From Taudactylus pleione (taxonomy: Eukaryota > Chordata > Amphibia > Anura > Myobatrachidae), in contig JAUIMM010000015.1 in assembly GCA_031769625.1 (NCBI GenBank), positions 26,629,501-26,693,500 on the forward strand: 64,000 bases of DNA. Direction: 5' to 3'. The position numbers and the translations under genes are program-made. Each line of letters begins with the position of its first letter. Within the stretch, counting starts at the first letter, position 1. Below are positions 32,648 through 42,189 of the stretch, piece after piece. The notes below the pieces were generated by a model. That model had not been told where the DNA came from. It saw only the letters and a program-made list of their open reading frames with translations, and ran no database searches.

Positions 32648-33705
32648 AGCTTGACAAATTTTTGTCAAATCTAGGAGCCAGCTTAAAAATTTAGGAGCCA
32701 GACCATCGTCTTCACTCAAAATACATGCCCCTTCATTGCCACACATGCCATCAAACCACTACACATGCCTCTTCAATGGTCATCACATTGCACCAAATGC
32801 CCATACCTGCCCCCAATTCATATTATGCCACACCTTAGGGCCCATATTAATATTATGCTAAATCGTAGGGACCAAATTGATATTATGCCACATAGTAGGG
32901 ACCAAATTGATATTATGCCACACAGTAGAGACCAAATTGATATTATGCCATACAGTAGACACCAAATTGATATTATGCCATACAGTAGGGACCAAATTGA
33001 TATTATGCCGCAAAGTAGATTCCAAATTGATATTATGCCTCATTGTATGCCCCAAATGTATATTATGCCACACAGTATGCCTCAAATTCAAAGTATGCCA
33101 CAAAGTATAGCTTCCCAGCACAAGAAGAAACTGGAGAAGAGAGTAGGAACCCAAACTTGGTAATAACACTAGAGGAGGGCGTTAGTGTACAAAATGAAAC
33201 AGTTAAAGCAGAAAACAATGAAGGCAGCCAGACTATGAGCTCATTAGAGGACCCATTTGAGGATCCAGCATGCTCTGTGGGAAGCTTGCAACATCTGTTT
33301 CAGCAGACAAACATTGCCGTGCATCATATTATGTCTTGATGTCCCTCCTTTGCTGGATCCGATCAAAAAGCTACTCCTGCTCTAGCATTGTCCATCTCCC
33401 CCAGGATCACATTCCTCCTGAATTGTACGGGTAGTCTGCAGCGGCACAGAGCCAGTCCAGACTCCAGCCAACCACTCACTTGGCGGCATCTTTTGCGGAC
33501 AGAAGGGAGGAGGCAGGGCCACACTTATTGAATGTGGCGGGCACACCCTATACTCCTGTAACCACCACCAGAGAAGTGCAGCGTTTTTTTTTTCTTGACA
33601 ATAAACTTTATTACTACTTGGCTCTTATAAAACCACTAGTCACTAGGACTAAAATCTTGGTTGTCATGGCGACCTGACGCCAAGGATTTGTTGATCCCTG
33701 TTCTA
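32648..33705. mobile_element. Probable non-autonomous hAT element with internal minisatellite
   Basis: CAGGCAAAGCTTGACAAATT on the left resembles the inverse of the right end, GGATTTGTTGATCCCTG. GGAGCCAG words repeat near the left end. Flanking 8-bp duplication was not found, so boundaries are provisional. Confidence 0.55.
32822..33115. repeat. 30-bp tandem repeat, about 10 copies
   Basis: Unit ACCAAATTGATATTATGCCA plus CACAGTAGGG repeats in exact 30-bp steps. Because 30 is a multiple of three, repeated peptides appear in several frames on both strands; they are not taken as genes. A related ATAATATGCCACACA style occurs at 60835-61020. Confidence 0.92.
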
Positions 33706-34039
33706 CGACCAATTAATTAATCGCCACCTGGGACAATCCTATTTCTTACACAGGCATGCATTATAAAGTGTGTAAAACCTGCATAAAACAGGTGGGCATA
33801 TTTATCACATTCCGCATATCCTATGTGGATTGGCTGTGATAAATTCACCCAATATCGCAGTGCGATATTTGAATACATCACAAGGATGTATCAAAAATCG
33901 CATGCAGGGACAGAGCATATGATAAAGCTCTGTCCCTGCGAATCCCCTTCACAAACTTGTCACTGTATTTCTCACAAAAAATATAGTGAGAAGGTGTCCA
34001 CGCATGTCAGGCTTCTGGAGTCAGGTATTTCATACCCAT
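33706..34039. other. Intergenic stretch, no gene seen
   Basis: Contains GGTGGGCATATTTATCACATT and short CGCAGTGCGATATT and GCATGCAGGGACAGAGC hairpins that suggest another small MITE; limits not resolved. Confidence 0.4.
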
Positions 34040-34250
34040 TCTCTCCCCGCACCCTAAACCTAACCCTCCCCCCTTAGTGCCTAATTCTAACCCTCCCCCT
34101 AGTGCCTAACCCTAACTACTAACCCTCCCCCCAACTACTTACCTTCGTCATCTCGGCGGTCGAGATGCCAGCGCCGGTATTCTGGCGCAGGTAATGTAAG
34201 CGTCAGCATCCCGACCGCCGGGATGCAGAACGCATACCGTTTTTTCTATC
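34040..34250. repeat. CCCTAACC-rich interspersed repeat fragment
   Basis: CCCTAAACCTAACCCTCCCC and AGTGCCTAACCCTAAC followed by TACTTACCTTCGTCATCTCG and CGACCGCCGGGATGC, the order seen in the 11984-12352 element. Confidence 0.7.
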
Positions 34251-34323
34251 CTGCGCAGATGAGTCAACTCAGTGTTGTAGTTCAGTAATGCTACGAATTC
34301 CTTTTAGTTCATTGCCAAGAAAC

Positions 34324-34950
34324 TGAGGACCTCATTCAGAGTCGGTCGAAGCGGCCGCATGGTTGTACGCCGCCGATGTTCGCTATACTGCGCAGGTGTA
34401 AAGTTCGCAATGCGCGTGCGCAAACTAGCCGCTACGATCAGAAATTTCTCTCTCCTTGAACACAGCCAAGTCGGTAGTTTGAGTGACAGATGGAGGCGTT
34501 TGTGGGTGGTAACAGGGGAAGGTGCTTGAAAACGGGGGAGTGGAGATCCGAACGCAGGCGGGCCTCATTATGCGAACAGCATTTTATGGGAGTGCATACG
34601 GATTATGGGAGTGCATAATTAACAAAGTAGCGTCATGGCACATGTGACATGGGAGGTTTTAACACTGACTTGATCGTAGAGCTTAAGAGAGGGTATGGTC
34701 AAACTTAAGCTCTACGACCAGTGCCGATGGTTCCCGATGGTCTCGATTAATCCTTATATGGCCGGAGATGACGTGCAATGCGTACGAGAAGGGGGCGTAT
34801 TTTTTTGTCTTACGACCGCTTCCTCCCCTTGGTCGGCCAGCTACCGATCCGAACTTAGGGACGCAACTTGCGAGGGAATCATTTGAATATCCGGCCCCTT
34901 TTTCCGTACGACCGCGCGGCCGCTTTGACCGACTCTGAATGAGGTCCTGA
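34324..34950. mobile_element. Harbinger-like MITE 34327-34947, TSD TGA
   Basis: GGACCTCATTCAGAGTCGGTC and GACCGACTCTGAATGAGGTCC are perfect 21-bp inverted repeats with TGA on both sides. 621 bp. The core GTTTGTGGGTGGTAACAGGG lies at about 34499, followed by ACGGGGGAGTGGAGATCC. It also holds an inverted pair CTTAAGCTCTACGA. Confidence 0.92.
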
Positions 34951-35560
34951 GTGTGTGTTGGGGAAACATACATTCCTAGCTGTCAAATCAGATATTTGTC
35001 TTTTATCTTTCCAGAAATAAACTCTGGTAGGCAGTCTTTATTTTGAATTCTATCTTACAGCTGAAAGATATCTGTGTGACAGCATTGTAAAGCAAAAATA
35101 TTATTACATCAATTGGATATTAATTTGGATTAATCACTATACAAATAATTTAAGTATTTCAAAAATGTGTGAGCAGGACAATAAATTAGATGTTGTCTTC
35201 TTTAAGTTAAATGTGTAGAGAAAGAAACATCATTTAAGTGCCTGAAGTCAGTATGTGTAACCCACGGAACCGGCCTTTCCACTCCATTTCTTACCCTCCC
35301 TTCATGACGACAATCTTTGCAAGACCAGAGAAAAACAACTGATACCTGATCTTATCCCGGAGGGGCGATGTTTGTCCTCTTGTGTGAGAGTGAGTTTATA
35401 TATTACAGTACTGTATATACATTTATTGTTTTCTGGCATCGATATCATTGCCTAACTCTGGCAGATATTATCTTTTACAGCTTTATTTGCCATCCAACAT
35501 CTCTGTTTTAATGTAAAGGTAATGTGTAAAAGTATAATTTGATGTTGTATCTTTGTGCAC
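34951..35560. other. Unassigned stretch upstream of CARD14
   Basis: Mostly AT-rich. A short non-repetitive GC-richer patch at about 35260-35390 ends in a donor-like GTGAGT (35388); it could be an upstream non-coding exon, but nothing else supports that. Confidence 0.25.
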
Positions 35561-36016
35561 ACTGAGCCCCATTCTGATGTGGATGCAATGCCGATATTTC
35601 CGCAGTTGAACGATTATCAGACGACTGCGCATGCGCCAAGGTACCTTTGCCGCTCGCAGTGAGGAATTAATCGCACAGTGATTGAAATTCAGGGGCCGTA
35701 CGGTGGCAGTTATGGGGAGTGGCGGTAAAAACGAAGTGTGGTGACCGTTTCCCAAGATTGTATCTGCCTACATCTGCCATCCTCTACACTGAATATATGG
35801 TGCCAGCATCTCGGTTCTTTCAGACATTTTTGCATGCCCATAGGGCTACTAAGATGGGCAATTATCAAAGGATCTGCTGCATATTTGTACATGGCGAGTC
35901 TGCTGCTGGGCGCCTCAGTACATATCCAGGCAGCTGTAGCATTATTTTCACATGGCAGCTGCGTACAAAATAGCACCTGCTAATACATTAGCGTCCACAT
36001 GTGAATCAGCTCCACT
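35561..36016. mobile_element. Harbinger-like MITE 35564-36013, TSD ACT
   Basis: GAGCCCCATTCTGATGTGGA and the inverse end TCCACATGTGAATCAGCTCC are diverged inverted repeats; ACT lies on both sides. 450 bp, non-coding; closest to the fragment at 7018. Confidence 0.78.
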
Positions 36017-36048
36017 TTGTACTGCAGATTATTCCTATAACACATCAC

Positions 36049-36072
36049 GTTATATATATATATATATATATA
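36049..36072. repeat. (TA)n microsatellite
   Basis: Pure TA run of about 12 units next to the Penelope-like inverted segment. Confidence 0.9.
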
Positions 36073-36116
36073 AACAACAATGATCCGGCACTCACTGTAT
36101 ATGAAAAAGATGCTGC

Positions 36117-36398
36117 TTGCTCCGGGTGCCTTCCTTACAGGGAACAGCGACCCCACAATGCATAAACACCAGAGGCGGCCCATCGGAGACAGTTCACGTA
36201 TCATACAAAAACAATGTGATTTATTGCATGGTCATCAACGTTTCGGGGCAAAGACATCCTGATGAAGGGGCGTGTTGCCCCGAAACGTTGATGACCATGC
36301 AATAAACCTCATTACTTATTTATGATATGTGAACTGTCTCCGAGTGCCCCCTCGTGTGTATATACATTGTGGGGTCGCTGTTCCCTGTAAGGAAGGAA
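36117..36398. mobile_element. Penelope-like inverted terminal segment with hammerhead-like core
   Basis: The left arm (CCTTCCTTACAGGGAACAGC to CATCAACGTTTCGGGG) is the inverse of the right arm (CCCCGAAACGTTGATG to GGTCGCTGTTCCCTGTAAGG). The right arm has CTGATGA at 36259-36265, a GGGGC/GCCCC stem with a 5-nt loop, and GAAAC from 36282, the order of a hammerhead ribozyme core. Such motifs are known in Penelope-like element terminal repeats, which can lie in inverted arrangement. No reverse transcriptase is present. Confidence 0.65.
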
Positions 36399-36441
36399 TA
36401 TTTATATATATATGTTATATATATATATATATATATATATA
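36399..36441. repeat. TA-rich microsatellite
   Basis: Interrupted TATATA run serving as the target of the adjacent Tc1 element. Confidence 0.88.
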
Positions 36442-38052
36442 CAGTCAGGTCCATAAATATTGGGACATTGACAGAATTTTAATATTTTGGCCTCTATTCA
36501 CCACCACAATGATTTTGAAATGAAACAAACAAGATGTGTTTTAACGGCAGACTTTCAGATTTAATTTGAGGGTAATTACATCCAAATCAGGTGAACGGTG
36601 TAGGAATTACAACGGTTTCTATATGTGCCTTCCACTTTTTAAGGGGCCAAAAGTAATGGGACAAACTAAACAATCCTAAATCTAACTTTCACTTTTTAAT
36701 ACTTTGTTGCAAATCCTTTGCAGGCAATTACAGCCTGAAGTCTGGAACGCATAGACATCACCAGACGCTGGGTTTCATCCCTGGTGATGCTCTGCCAGGC
36801 CTCTCCTGCAAATGTCTTCAGTTCCTGCTTGTTCTTGGGGCATTTTCCCTTCAGTTTTATCTTCATCAAGTGAAATGCATGCTCAATCGGATTCAGGTCA
36901 GGGGATTGACTTGGCCATTGCATAACATTCCACTTTCTAGCCTTAAAAAACTCTTTGGTTGCTTTTGCAGTATGCTTCGGGTCATTGTCCATCTGCACTG
37001 TGAAGTGCCGTCTAATGAGTTCTGAAGCATTTGACTGAATATGAGCATATAATATTGCCCGAAACACTTCAGAATTCATTCTGCTGCTTTTGTCAGCAAT
37101 CACATCATCAATAAATTCAAGGGAACCAGTTCCATTGGCAGCCATACATGCCAACGCCATGACACTACCACCACCATGCTTCACTGATGAGGTGGTATGT
37201 TTAGGATCATGAGCAGTTCCTTTCCTTCTCTTCTCTTCCCATCACTCTGGTACAAGTTGATCTTTGTCTCATCTTTCCATTGGATGTTGTTCCAGAACTG
37301 TAATGGCTTTTTTAGATGTTGATTGGCAAACTCTAATCTGGTCTTCTTGTTTTTGTGGCTCACCAATTGTTTACATCTTGTGGTGAACCTTCTATATTCA
37401 CTCTTGTGAAGTCTTCTCTTGATTGTTGACTTTGACACATATACATCTACCTCCTGGAGAGTGGTCTTGATTTGGCCAACTGTTGTGAAGGGGTTTTTCT
37501 TCACCAGGGAAATCATTCTTTTGTCATCTACCACAGTTGTTTTCCGTGGTCTTCCGGGTCTTTTGGTGTTGCTGAGCTCTCCGATGCGTTCTTTATTTCT
37601 AAGAATGTTCCAAACAGTTGATTTGGCCATACCTAATGTTTTTGCTATCTCTCTGATGGGTTTGTTTTGATTTTTCAGCCTAATGATGGCTTGCTTCACT
37701 GATAGTGACAGCTCTTTGGATCTCTTATTGAGAGTTGACAGTAACTGATTCCAAATGCAAATGTCACACCTAGAATCAACTCCAGACCTTTTACCTGCTT
37801 AATTGATAATGAAATAACGAGGGAATAGCCCACACCTGTCCATGAAATAGCTATTGAGTTGATAGTCCCATTACTTTTGGCCGCTTAAAAAGTGGGAGGC
37901 AAATATTGAAACTGTTGTAATCCCTACACCGTTCACCCGATTTGGATGTAATTACCCTCAAATTAAATCTGAAAGTCTGCAGTTAAAGTACATCTTGTTT
38001 GTTTCATTTCAAAACCATTGTGGTGGTGAATAGAGGCCAAAATCTGAAAATC
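36442..38052. mobile_element. Tc1-like element, right terminus lost
   Basis: Begins CAGTCAGGTCCATAAATATT at 36442 inside a TA repeat. The 3' side reaches GTGGTGAATAGAGGCCAAAA (38023) and then departs from the complete sister element at 52235-53887 at about 38050, where a fragment of a Harbinger-like MITE begins. About 40 bp of the right terminus is missing. Confidence 0.9.
36696..37699 (-). pseudogene. Tc1-like transposase, single frameshift
   Basis: The minus-strand N-terminal frame starts MKQAIIRLKNQNKPIREIAK with two helix-turn-helix motifs (IREIAKTLGMAKSTVWNIL; TVGQIKTTLQEVDVYVSKST) joined by the basic GRPRK motif, and the first catalytic Asp (WKDETKINLYQSDGKR). Near 37225 the sequence lacks 7 bp that are present in the sister copy, shifting the frame. 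The downstream frame carries KHGGGSVMALACMAANGTG, the second Asp (QMDNDPKHTAKA) and the third acid (SPDLNPIEHAFHLMK), and finishes at RLQAVIACKGFATKY, a natural C-terminus. Apart from the frameshift all domains and the DDE triad are present. It would have catalysed cut-and-paste transposition into TA sites. Confidence 0.93.
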
Positions 38053-38054
38053 TG

Positions 38055-38163
38055 GTCACCCACAGCTATACGAGTGGCCAGGAGGCCGTTCTAAAAATCA
38101 AGAAGGACGGCCCTGATTCAGAGCGAGCGCTCTGTCAGAGCATCCGGCTCTGGATCAGGGCCT
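38055..38163. mobile_element. 3' fragment of a Harbinger-like MITE
   Basis: GGTCACCCACAGCTATACGAG, CCCTGATTCAGAGCGAGCGCTC and GGCTCTGGATCAGGGCC match the right end of the 7548-8067 and 44191-44697 copies. It abuts the broken Tc1. Confidence 0.82.
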
Positions 38164-38401
38164 ATGTGTACATATTTAATATTTTATTATATTATTATTT
38201 TTGAACTAAGTCAACTCTGAGATTTTTACAAATTTATTAGTATAGTGATTATTTTTCTATAGCTGGTACTGTATATAAGTGCGGGTTTTGTGCTGATGAT
38301 AGATTATTTATATACAAGAGACTTTGATCTGATATTATCCTGCTGCTATATACCTGCATTTATAAAGTGCACAATATTTCAATGTAAGTATATTAAGAAG
38401 A

Positions 38402-39200
38402 ACTTGATGGTCCTGGTCCATTGCTACAGATGCCCTTCAGTGCTTGGCCAAATGTTCCCAGGGATACCTACCACGTGCTGGAGATGTGCCTCAGCTGTTG
38501 GCTCTCCACTCCATATCTGGTGGTACTGTGCAGCTCTACGCCCCTATTAGAATTCAGTGATATCCCTATCTAAAGAGATTATAGGACTGGGAGTTCTTGG
38601 AATCTGCATTCTGGCTCCTGAATCCAAATTACTGGTTCTTTGTCATACTACAAGAAGTCACTTTTGAAACACCAAAATAATGCAGCTAAAGCTATCATAC
38701 CAGTACACTGGAGATCTATTGTTCCTCCCACTATAGCAGAATAGTTCTCTAGACTGAAATTTTATATAACCATGGATGACCTTATGTTGTCCAGCTACTT
38801 AATTTAGAGAGTTTAGCACCAATTGGGGACCTTGGCTCCTATATAAAGAGTCTCCCTCCTGCCTCAACAGACTCCATGGTGTGTTAATAATCCGCCTACC
38901 CGTCTCAAAACTTACCCTAATTCCTTCTCAGGTGGTTCCCCTCTCCCCTCTTTCGCCTCATCCTGCTCTAAGTTTCTTTATTACACTTTCTCCTCTTATT
39001 TAGTAAAATAATTGTTTGCCTTCATAGTTTGTTGTACCTATATTATATTCTGCCTTGTTCCAGTACTTATGTTATATTTCTCTTTGTATACTATATTGAT
39101 ATAGATGGTACCTAGTTTTTTTGTGGATGTTATGCACCTTATGTTTATATTTTTGGTGACCTAATAAATACCTTCATTGCAATGAAAAAAGGACTTGATG
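38402..39200 (+). mobile_element. 5'-truncated L1-type LINE 38410-39192, TSD ACTTGATG
   Basis: ACTTGATG flanks both sides (38402-38409, 39193-39200). The 5' part encodes the L1 ORF2 C-terminal zinc-knuckle-like signature (TCWRCASAVGSPLHIWW, about 38470-38520) and the 3' end has AATAAATA and a short A-rich tail (AATGAAAAAAGG). Truncated 5' end, tail and duplication together show target-primed reverse transcription. Confidence 0.87.
38410..38800 (+). pseudogene. L1 ORF2 C-terminal fragment
   Basis: Plus-strand reading gives QMFPGIPTTCWRCASAVGSP, LHIWWYCAALRPY, a stop, NSVISLSKEIIGLGV, and further fragments resembling the ORF2 end (IAE, LKFYITMDDLML near 38740-38785). The Cys pair and HIWW motif are characteristic of the C-terminal region after the L1 reverse transcriptase. 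Stops and frame changes are present; the endonuclease and reverse transcriptase are not in this insertion. Confidence 0.8.
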
Positions 39201-39214
39201 TATATCTATATAAG

Positions 39215-40012
39215 GGAGGTAAATCCCGGCAGGGGACTAATGATAGGCGTCGAAATCCCGACGCTTATCATTATCCACCCGCCAAAATCCTGACACCCAG
39301 CATACCAAACAAAGGTAAGCCGGAAGTTGCGAGTGGACAGTCGCAGGGGAGGGGTTAGGTTTAGGGGCTTACGGGGGGACTTAGGGCCTGATTCAGACCC
39401 GCTCATGAGCGCTGAGTGGATCGATGTTAGGCCACTGCGCATGCGCACGCCGGAGCTGGCTCTAACGTGCGCAAGCGCGAGACCCGGCAAGCGACGGGTG
39501 CTCCGTTGGTCCGGGTCTCGCACCAAAAGGGGGCGGCTGTTGATTTTGATCGACAGCTCGCACCGTTTTGTAGGCGTGGCGTGGGGGTGGCTTCACTATT
39601 AGAGCCAGAAGCTCTCTGGGGCTTGCGGCCATGAGACCTTACCACAAGGGTCTCGTCACAAGCCCGATGGTCGCGATGGTCTTGACCATCGCAACCATCA
39701 CCCTGGCCGCTCGCAATAGCTGTGGGTGGTCACACAAAAAAAAAAAAAAACGCCCTGATTCAGAGCGAGCGCCGGCTCTGAATCAGGGCCTTAGAGTTAG
39801 GCATCCCCCCCTGGGAAGGTTAGGGTCACGCCAGGGGAAGGGAGGGTTAGGCACCCCCGAGGGGGTGGTTAGGTTTAGGTACACCCCTGGGAGGGTGCGG
39901 GGAGGGGGTGTTCAGTTTAGGCACCCCTGGGGGGAGGTTGGGATTAGACACTAGGTTAGGGGGGTTAGGCACCCCTAAGGGAGGGTTGGGGTTAGGGGGG
40001 GAGAGGGGAGGG
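39215..40012. repeat. CCCTAACC-type repeat (plus-strand TTAGGGTTAGG words), interrupted by a MITE
   Basis: Starts with a hairpin on GATAGGCGTCGAAATCCCGACG and continues with TTAGG words, then after the MITE at 39384-39790 with many GTTAGGCACCCC units to about 40012. The same starting hairpin is at 56190-56228. Confidence 0.75.
39381..39793. mobile_element. Harbinger-like MITE 39384-39790, TSD TTA
   Basis: GGGCCTGATTCAGACCCGCTC and CTCTGAATCAGGGCC are the ends; TTA lies on both sides. It interrupts the TTAGG-rich repeat between GGGGACTTA and GAGTTAGGC. An A-run (39737-39750) and TGTGGGTGGTCAC mark the interior. Confidence 0.87.
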
Positions 40013-40328
40013 CAGGGGCGTCTTAAGAGAGGAGGAGGCCTGTGTGCACTCCCACTGCGGAGCCCCCTCCTCTCTCCTCGGCGGCCGGCAGCCGACTGAC
40101 GCGGCTGGCCAGCCACAACAGAATCAGTAGACTCCGGGCACTAGAGTGTGTCCAGGTTCTACTGCACATGCGCAGAATGCCGGAAAAATTTTCCGGTGTT
40201 CTGATCAGCGCTGACACCCGTTTTAAATAACATGGGTGCAGGGTGTGCAGTGCGGGGCCCCCCTGGACCTGGGGGCCCGTGTGCTCCATACACCCTGCAC
40301 CCATTATAGAAACGCCCCTGAGGGAGGG
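40005..40328. mobile_element. Non-autonomous hAT 40013-40320, 8-bp TSD with one mismatch
   Basis: CAGGGGCGTCTTAAG and TAGAAACGCCCCTG ends; flanks GGGGAGGG and AGGGAGGG. Interior shares GTGCGGGGCCCCCC and CACCCTGCACCCA with 13712-14110. Confidence 0.85.
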
Positions 40329-40469
40329 GTAGATAGGTTACTTACCTCCGTCAGGATCTGTGCTCTTCGGCATGTCCGGCAGTCATTCATACCTCACCCC
40401 TATATAACCAAGAATTGGTTATCTGATGGTTATTTGTAATTGGAAGCAATCTCTATAAAGAGTTAGGAG

Positions 40470-40755
40470 GCAGCCAGGTTGGCACTGTAGGGGGTGGGGC
40501 TCAGCTGAGGTGGGTGGACCTTGGGGCATGATAATATTTTTGCCTCATCATAGCACCACCCCCGCAATTCAATGCTGCAAATACCGGCATTGTGAATCAG
40601 TGGACAGTCATCGGATACCTGTGCTGCCCACTACACCGGGGAAGTGGGCAGACATGGCTAGGTGGCTGCAGCCACCGGAATACTTTCCAGGCGTTCGGGA
40701 ATGCCACACAATTTTCATGAGCCTCCTGGCCATTCCAGGAGGGTAGGCAAGTGTA
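40470..40755. mobile_element. hAT-like MITE (GGAGGGTAGGCAAGT family)
   Basis: The right end CAGGAGGGTAGGCAAGTGTATG and interior ACCGGCATTGTGAATC match the element at 46577-46914. The left end is not certain. Confidence 0.6.
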
Positions 40756-40822
40756 TGTTACACACACTTACATGCAAATGCATATACACATGTGAAAATA
40801 CAAACAAACACTACTAGCTGAC

Positions 40823-41427
40823 TTTGGCCCTCATTCAGAGCCGCTCGTTAGCGGCAGTACGCTCGTTCCGAGCGATGTTTGCACATCTGCGCATGCGTAC
40901 GCTTTTTAGTACGCATGCGCGAACCAGTCAGTGCGGCCGAAAATCCTTTGTACGCTATATAGCGAGTGCCTGCTATTTTGAGTGACAGAATGAGGCGTAT
41001 GTGGGTGGTAACAGGGGAAGGTGCTTGAAAATGGGGAGTGGAGATCCGAACGCAGGCGTGCTTAAAGGTCAAAACGGGCGTTTTATGGGTGTGTATATTT
41101 AAAACAGCAGCGTCATTGACCACGTTACTGGGTTATTTTATAGCCAGAACTGCACGCAAATTTGTGGTAGCAAACACCAACCACAAGAATAGCGAGCAGT
41201 TCATACGCTGGTCGATGTACTCGATTAATCTAATAAATAGCGGACATGACGTAGGATGCGTGCGGCCAGGGGGCGTTTTTAACAAATAAACGAGCGTATG
41301 TTTTGCTCGTTCGTTCAGACTTAGAGGTGTGAACACACTGCAATGTGCGTACGGATCATTTAAATAGCCACCCCTTGATTTTAAACGAACGACCGCAAAT
41401 AGCGTGCGGCTCTGAATGAGGGCCTTT
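40823..41427. mobile_element. Harbinger-like MITE 40826-41424, TSD TTT
   Basis: GGCCCTCATTCAGAGCCG and CGGCTCTGAATGAGGGCC are perfect inverted repeats with TTT on each side. 599 bp; core GTGGGTGGTAACAGGGGAAG at about 41001. Very close to the inverted copy at 42692-43291. Confidence 0.92.
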
Positions 41428-41583
41428 ATGCACTGGGTTCTTCTTACTACAACATTACAATGTCCAGGAGGTGAAATTCCAACTATGCAGTTATTAGCTA
41501 GTGACATAACTCACTTTAGAACTAGGAATTGGTATTTCTGATGAAACACCTTCCCTTATGTTTATTTTGTGTTTCTTTCCTAG

Positions 41584-41643
41584 AAGTCATGTTCATTTCG
41601 GCGGTTTGTTGTGATACTGAGTCGTGGGGATCTAATCTGTGAG
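41584..41643 (+). ncRNA. CARD14: Probable 5' untranslated exon of CARD14
   Basis: A 60-bp segment between a strong acceptor (TGTGTTTCTTTCCTAG, AG at 41582-41583) and a consensus donor (GAG|GTAAGT, GT at 41644-41645) lies 245 bp upstream of the first coding exon. It is not repeat-derived as far as I can see. It contains a complete 17-codon upstream frame (ATG 41589, TGA 41640-41642), so it is unlikely to carry the main start. If spliced to 41889 it would put that short frame in the CARD14 leader. The call rests on splice signals and position only. An upstream promoter was not recognised. Confidence 0.5.
41589..41642 (+). promoter_or_regulatory. Candidate upstream ORF in the CARD14 leader
   Basis: ATG at 41589 opens 17 codons (MFISAVCCDTESWGSNL) and ends with TGA one base before the donor. 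The start context is weak (AGTC before ATG). A translated upstream frame would usually lower translation of the main frame. Confidence 0.35.
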
Positions 41644-41888
41644 GTAAGTCTTAATAATGTTTCTTAAGTATAATTTTAGTGACAAAAGCATGACAAAAGC
41701 ATGACTCATGATAATGTTCCAGCGTCTTTTCATTACTCTGACAAGGAAGTACACAGTATCGCAGAGCACTTACTGAAACTGAGACAGTGACTGTGCTCTC
41801 ATTTTACTTGCACTTTAATTTGTGCTTCCTTAAATCTTCAGAACATTTGACGAGCATGACATAAAACTGTTTCTGCTCCTTTATCCAG

Positions 41889-42119
41889 TTGGCATATCAT
41901 CTAGAAACATGTCGGCAACGTGGCAAGCTGACCCAGAGCTGGTGGACTTGGAGGAAGAGGAGTTATGGGAAATGATTGAAAGGCACAGATGTAAAATTGT
42001 ACAACGGTTGTCACCCGAGCGGCTCACCCCATACTTGCGCCAAACCAAAGTGTTAGACGCAATGGATGAAGAGGAGATTCTGCATTGTGCCAAGTTTTCT
42101 ACCAGGGCCATGAGACTGG
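41889..42119 (+). CDS. CARD14: CARD14, first coding exon (CARD domain, N-terminal part)
   Basis: CARD14 is a scaffold of the CARD9/10/11/14 (CARMA) family: its N-terminal CARD recruits BCL10 and MALT1 to activate NF-kappaB, mainly in epithelial cells. The exon starts after the acceptor TTCTGCTCCTTTATCCAG (AG 41887-41888), has 20 bp of leader, then ATG at 41909 (context AAACATGT). It encodes 70 residues plus one base: DLEEEELWEMIERHRCKIVQ, then LSPERLTPYLRQTKVLDAMD, then EEEILHCAKFSTRAMRLG. ELWEMIE-HR--IV and LTPYLRQ-KVL match CARD14 better than CARD9, CARD10 or CARD11, judged from memory. The donor is G|GTGAGT at 42120. No frameshift or stop is seen; the exon looks functional. It is followed by a 20,272-bp intron. 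Confidence 0.94.
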
Positions 42120-42189
42120 GTGAGTGTTGATATTTGGGAGAGGGCCGGGTACCAAACAGTAGATTTCAATGTACTTATTCAAAGGTAAA

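Noticed and set aside
35260..35390. Possible additional upstream CARD14 exon
   Set aside because: Only a donor-like GTGAGT supports it; no convincing acceptor, conservation or transcript evidence is available from sequence alone.
1..41000. Expected CARD14 neighbour genes (for example EIF4A3, adjacent in human)
   Set aside because: No exon of such a gene was recognised in the left part of the window.
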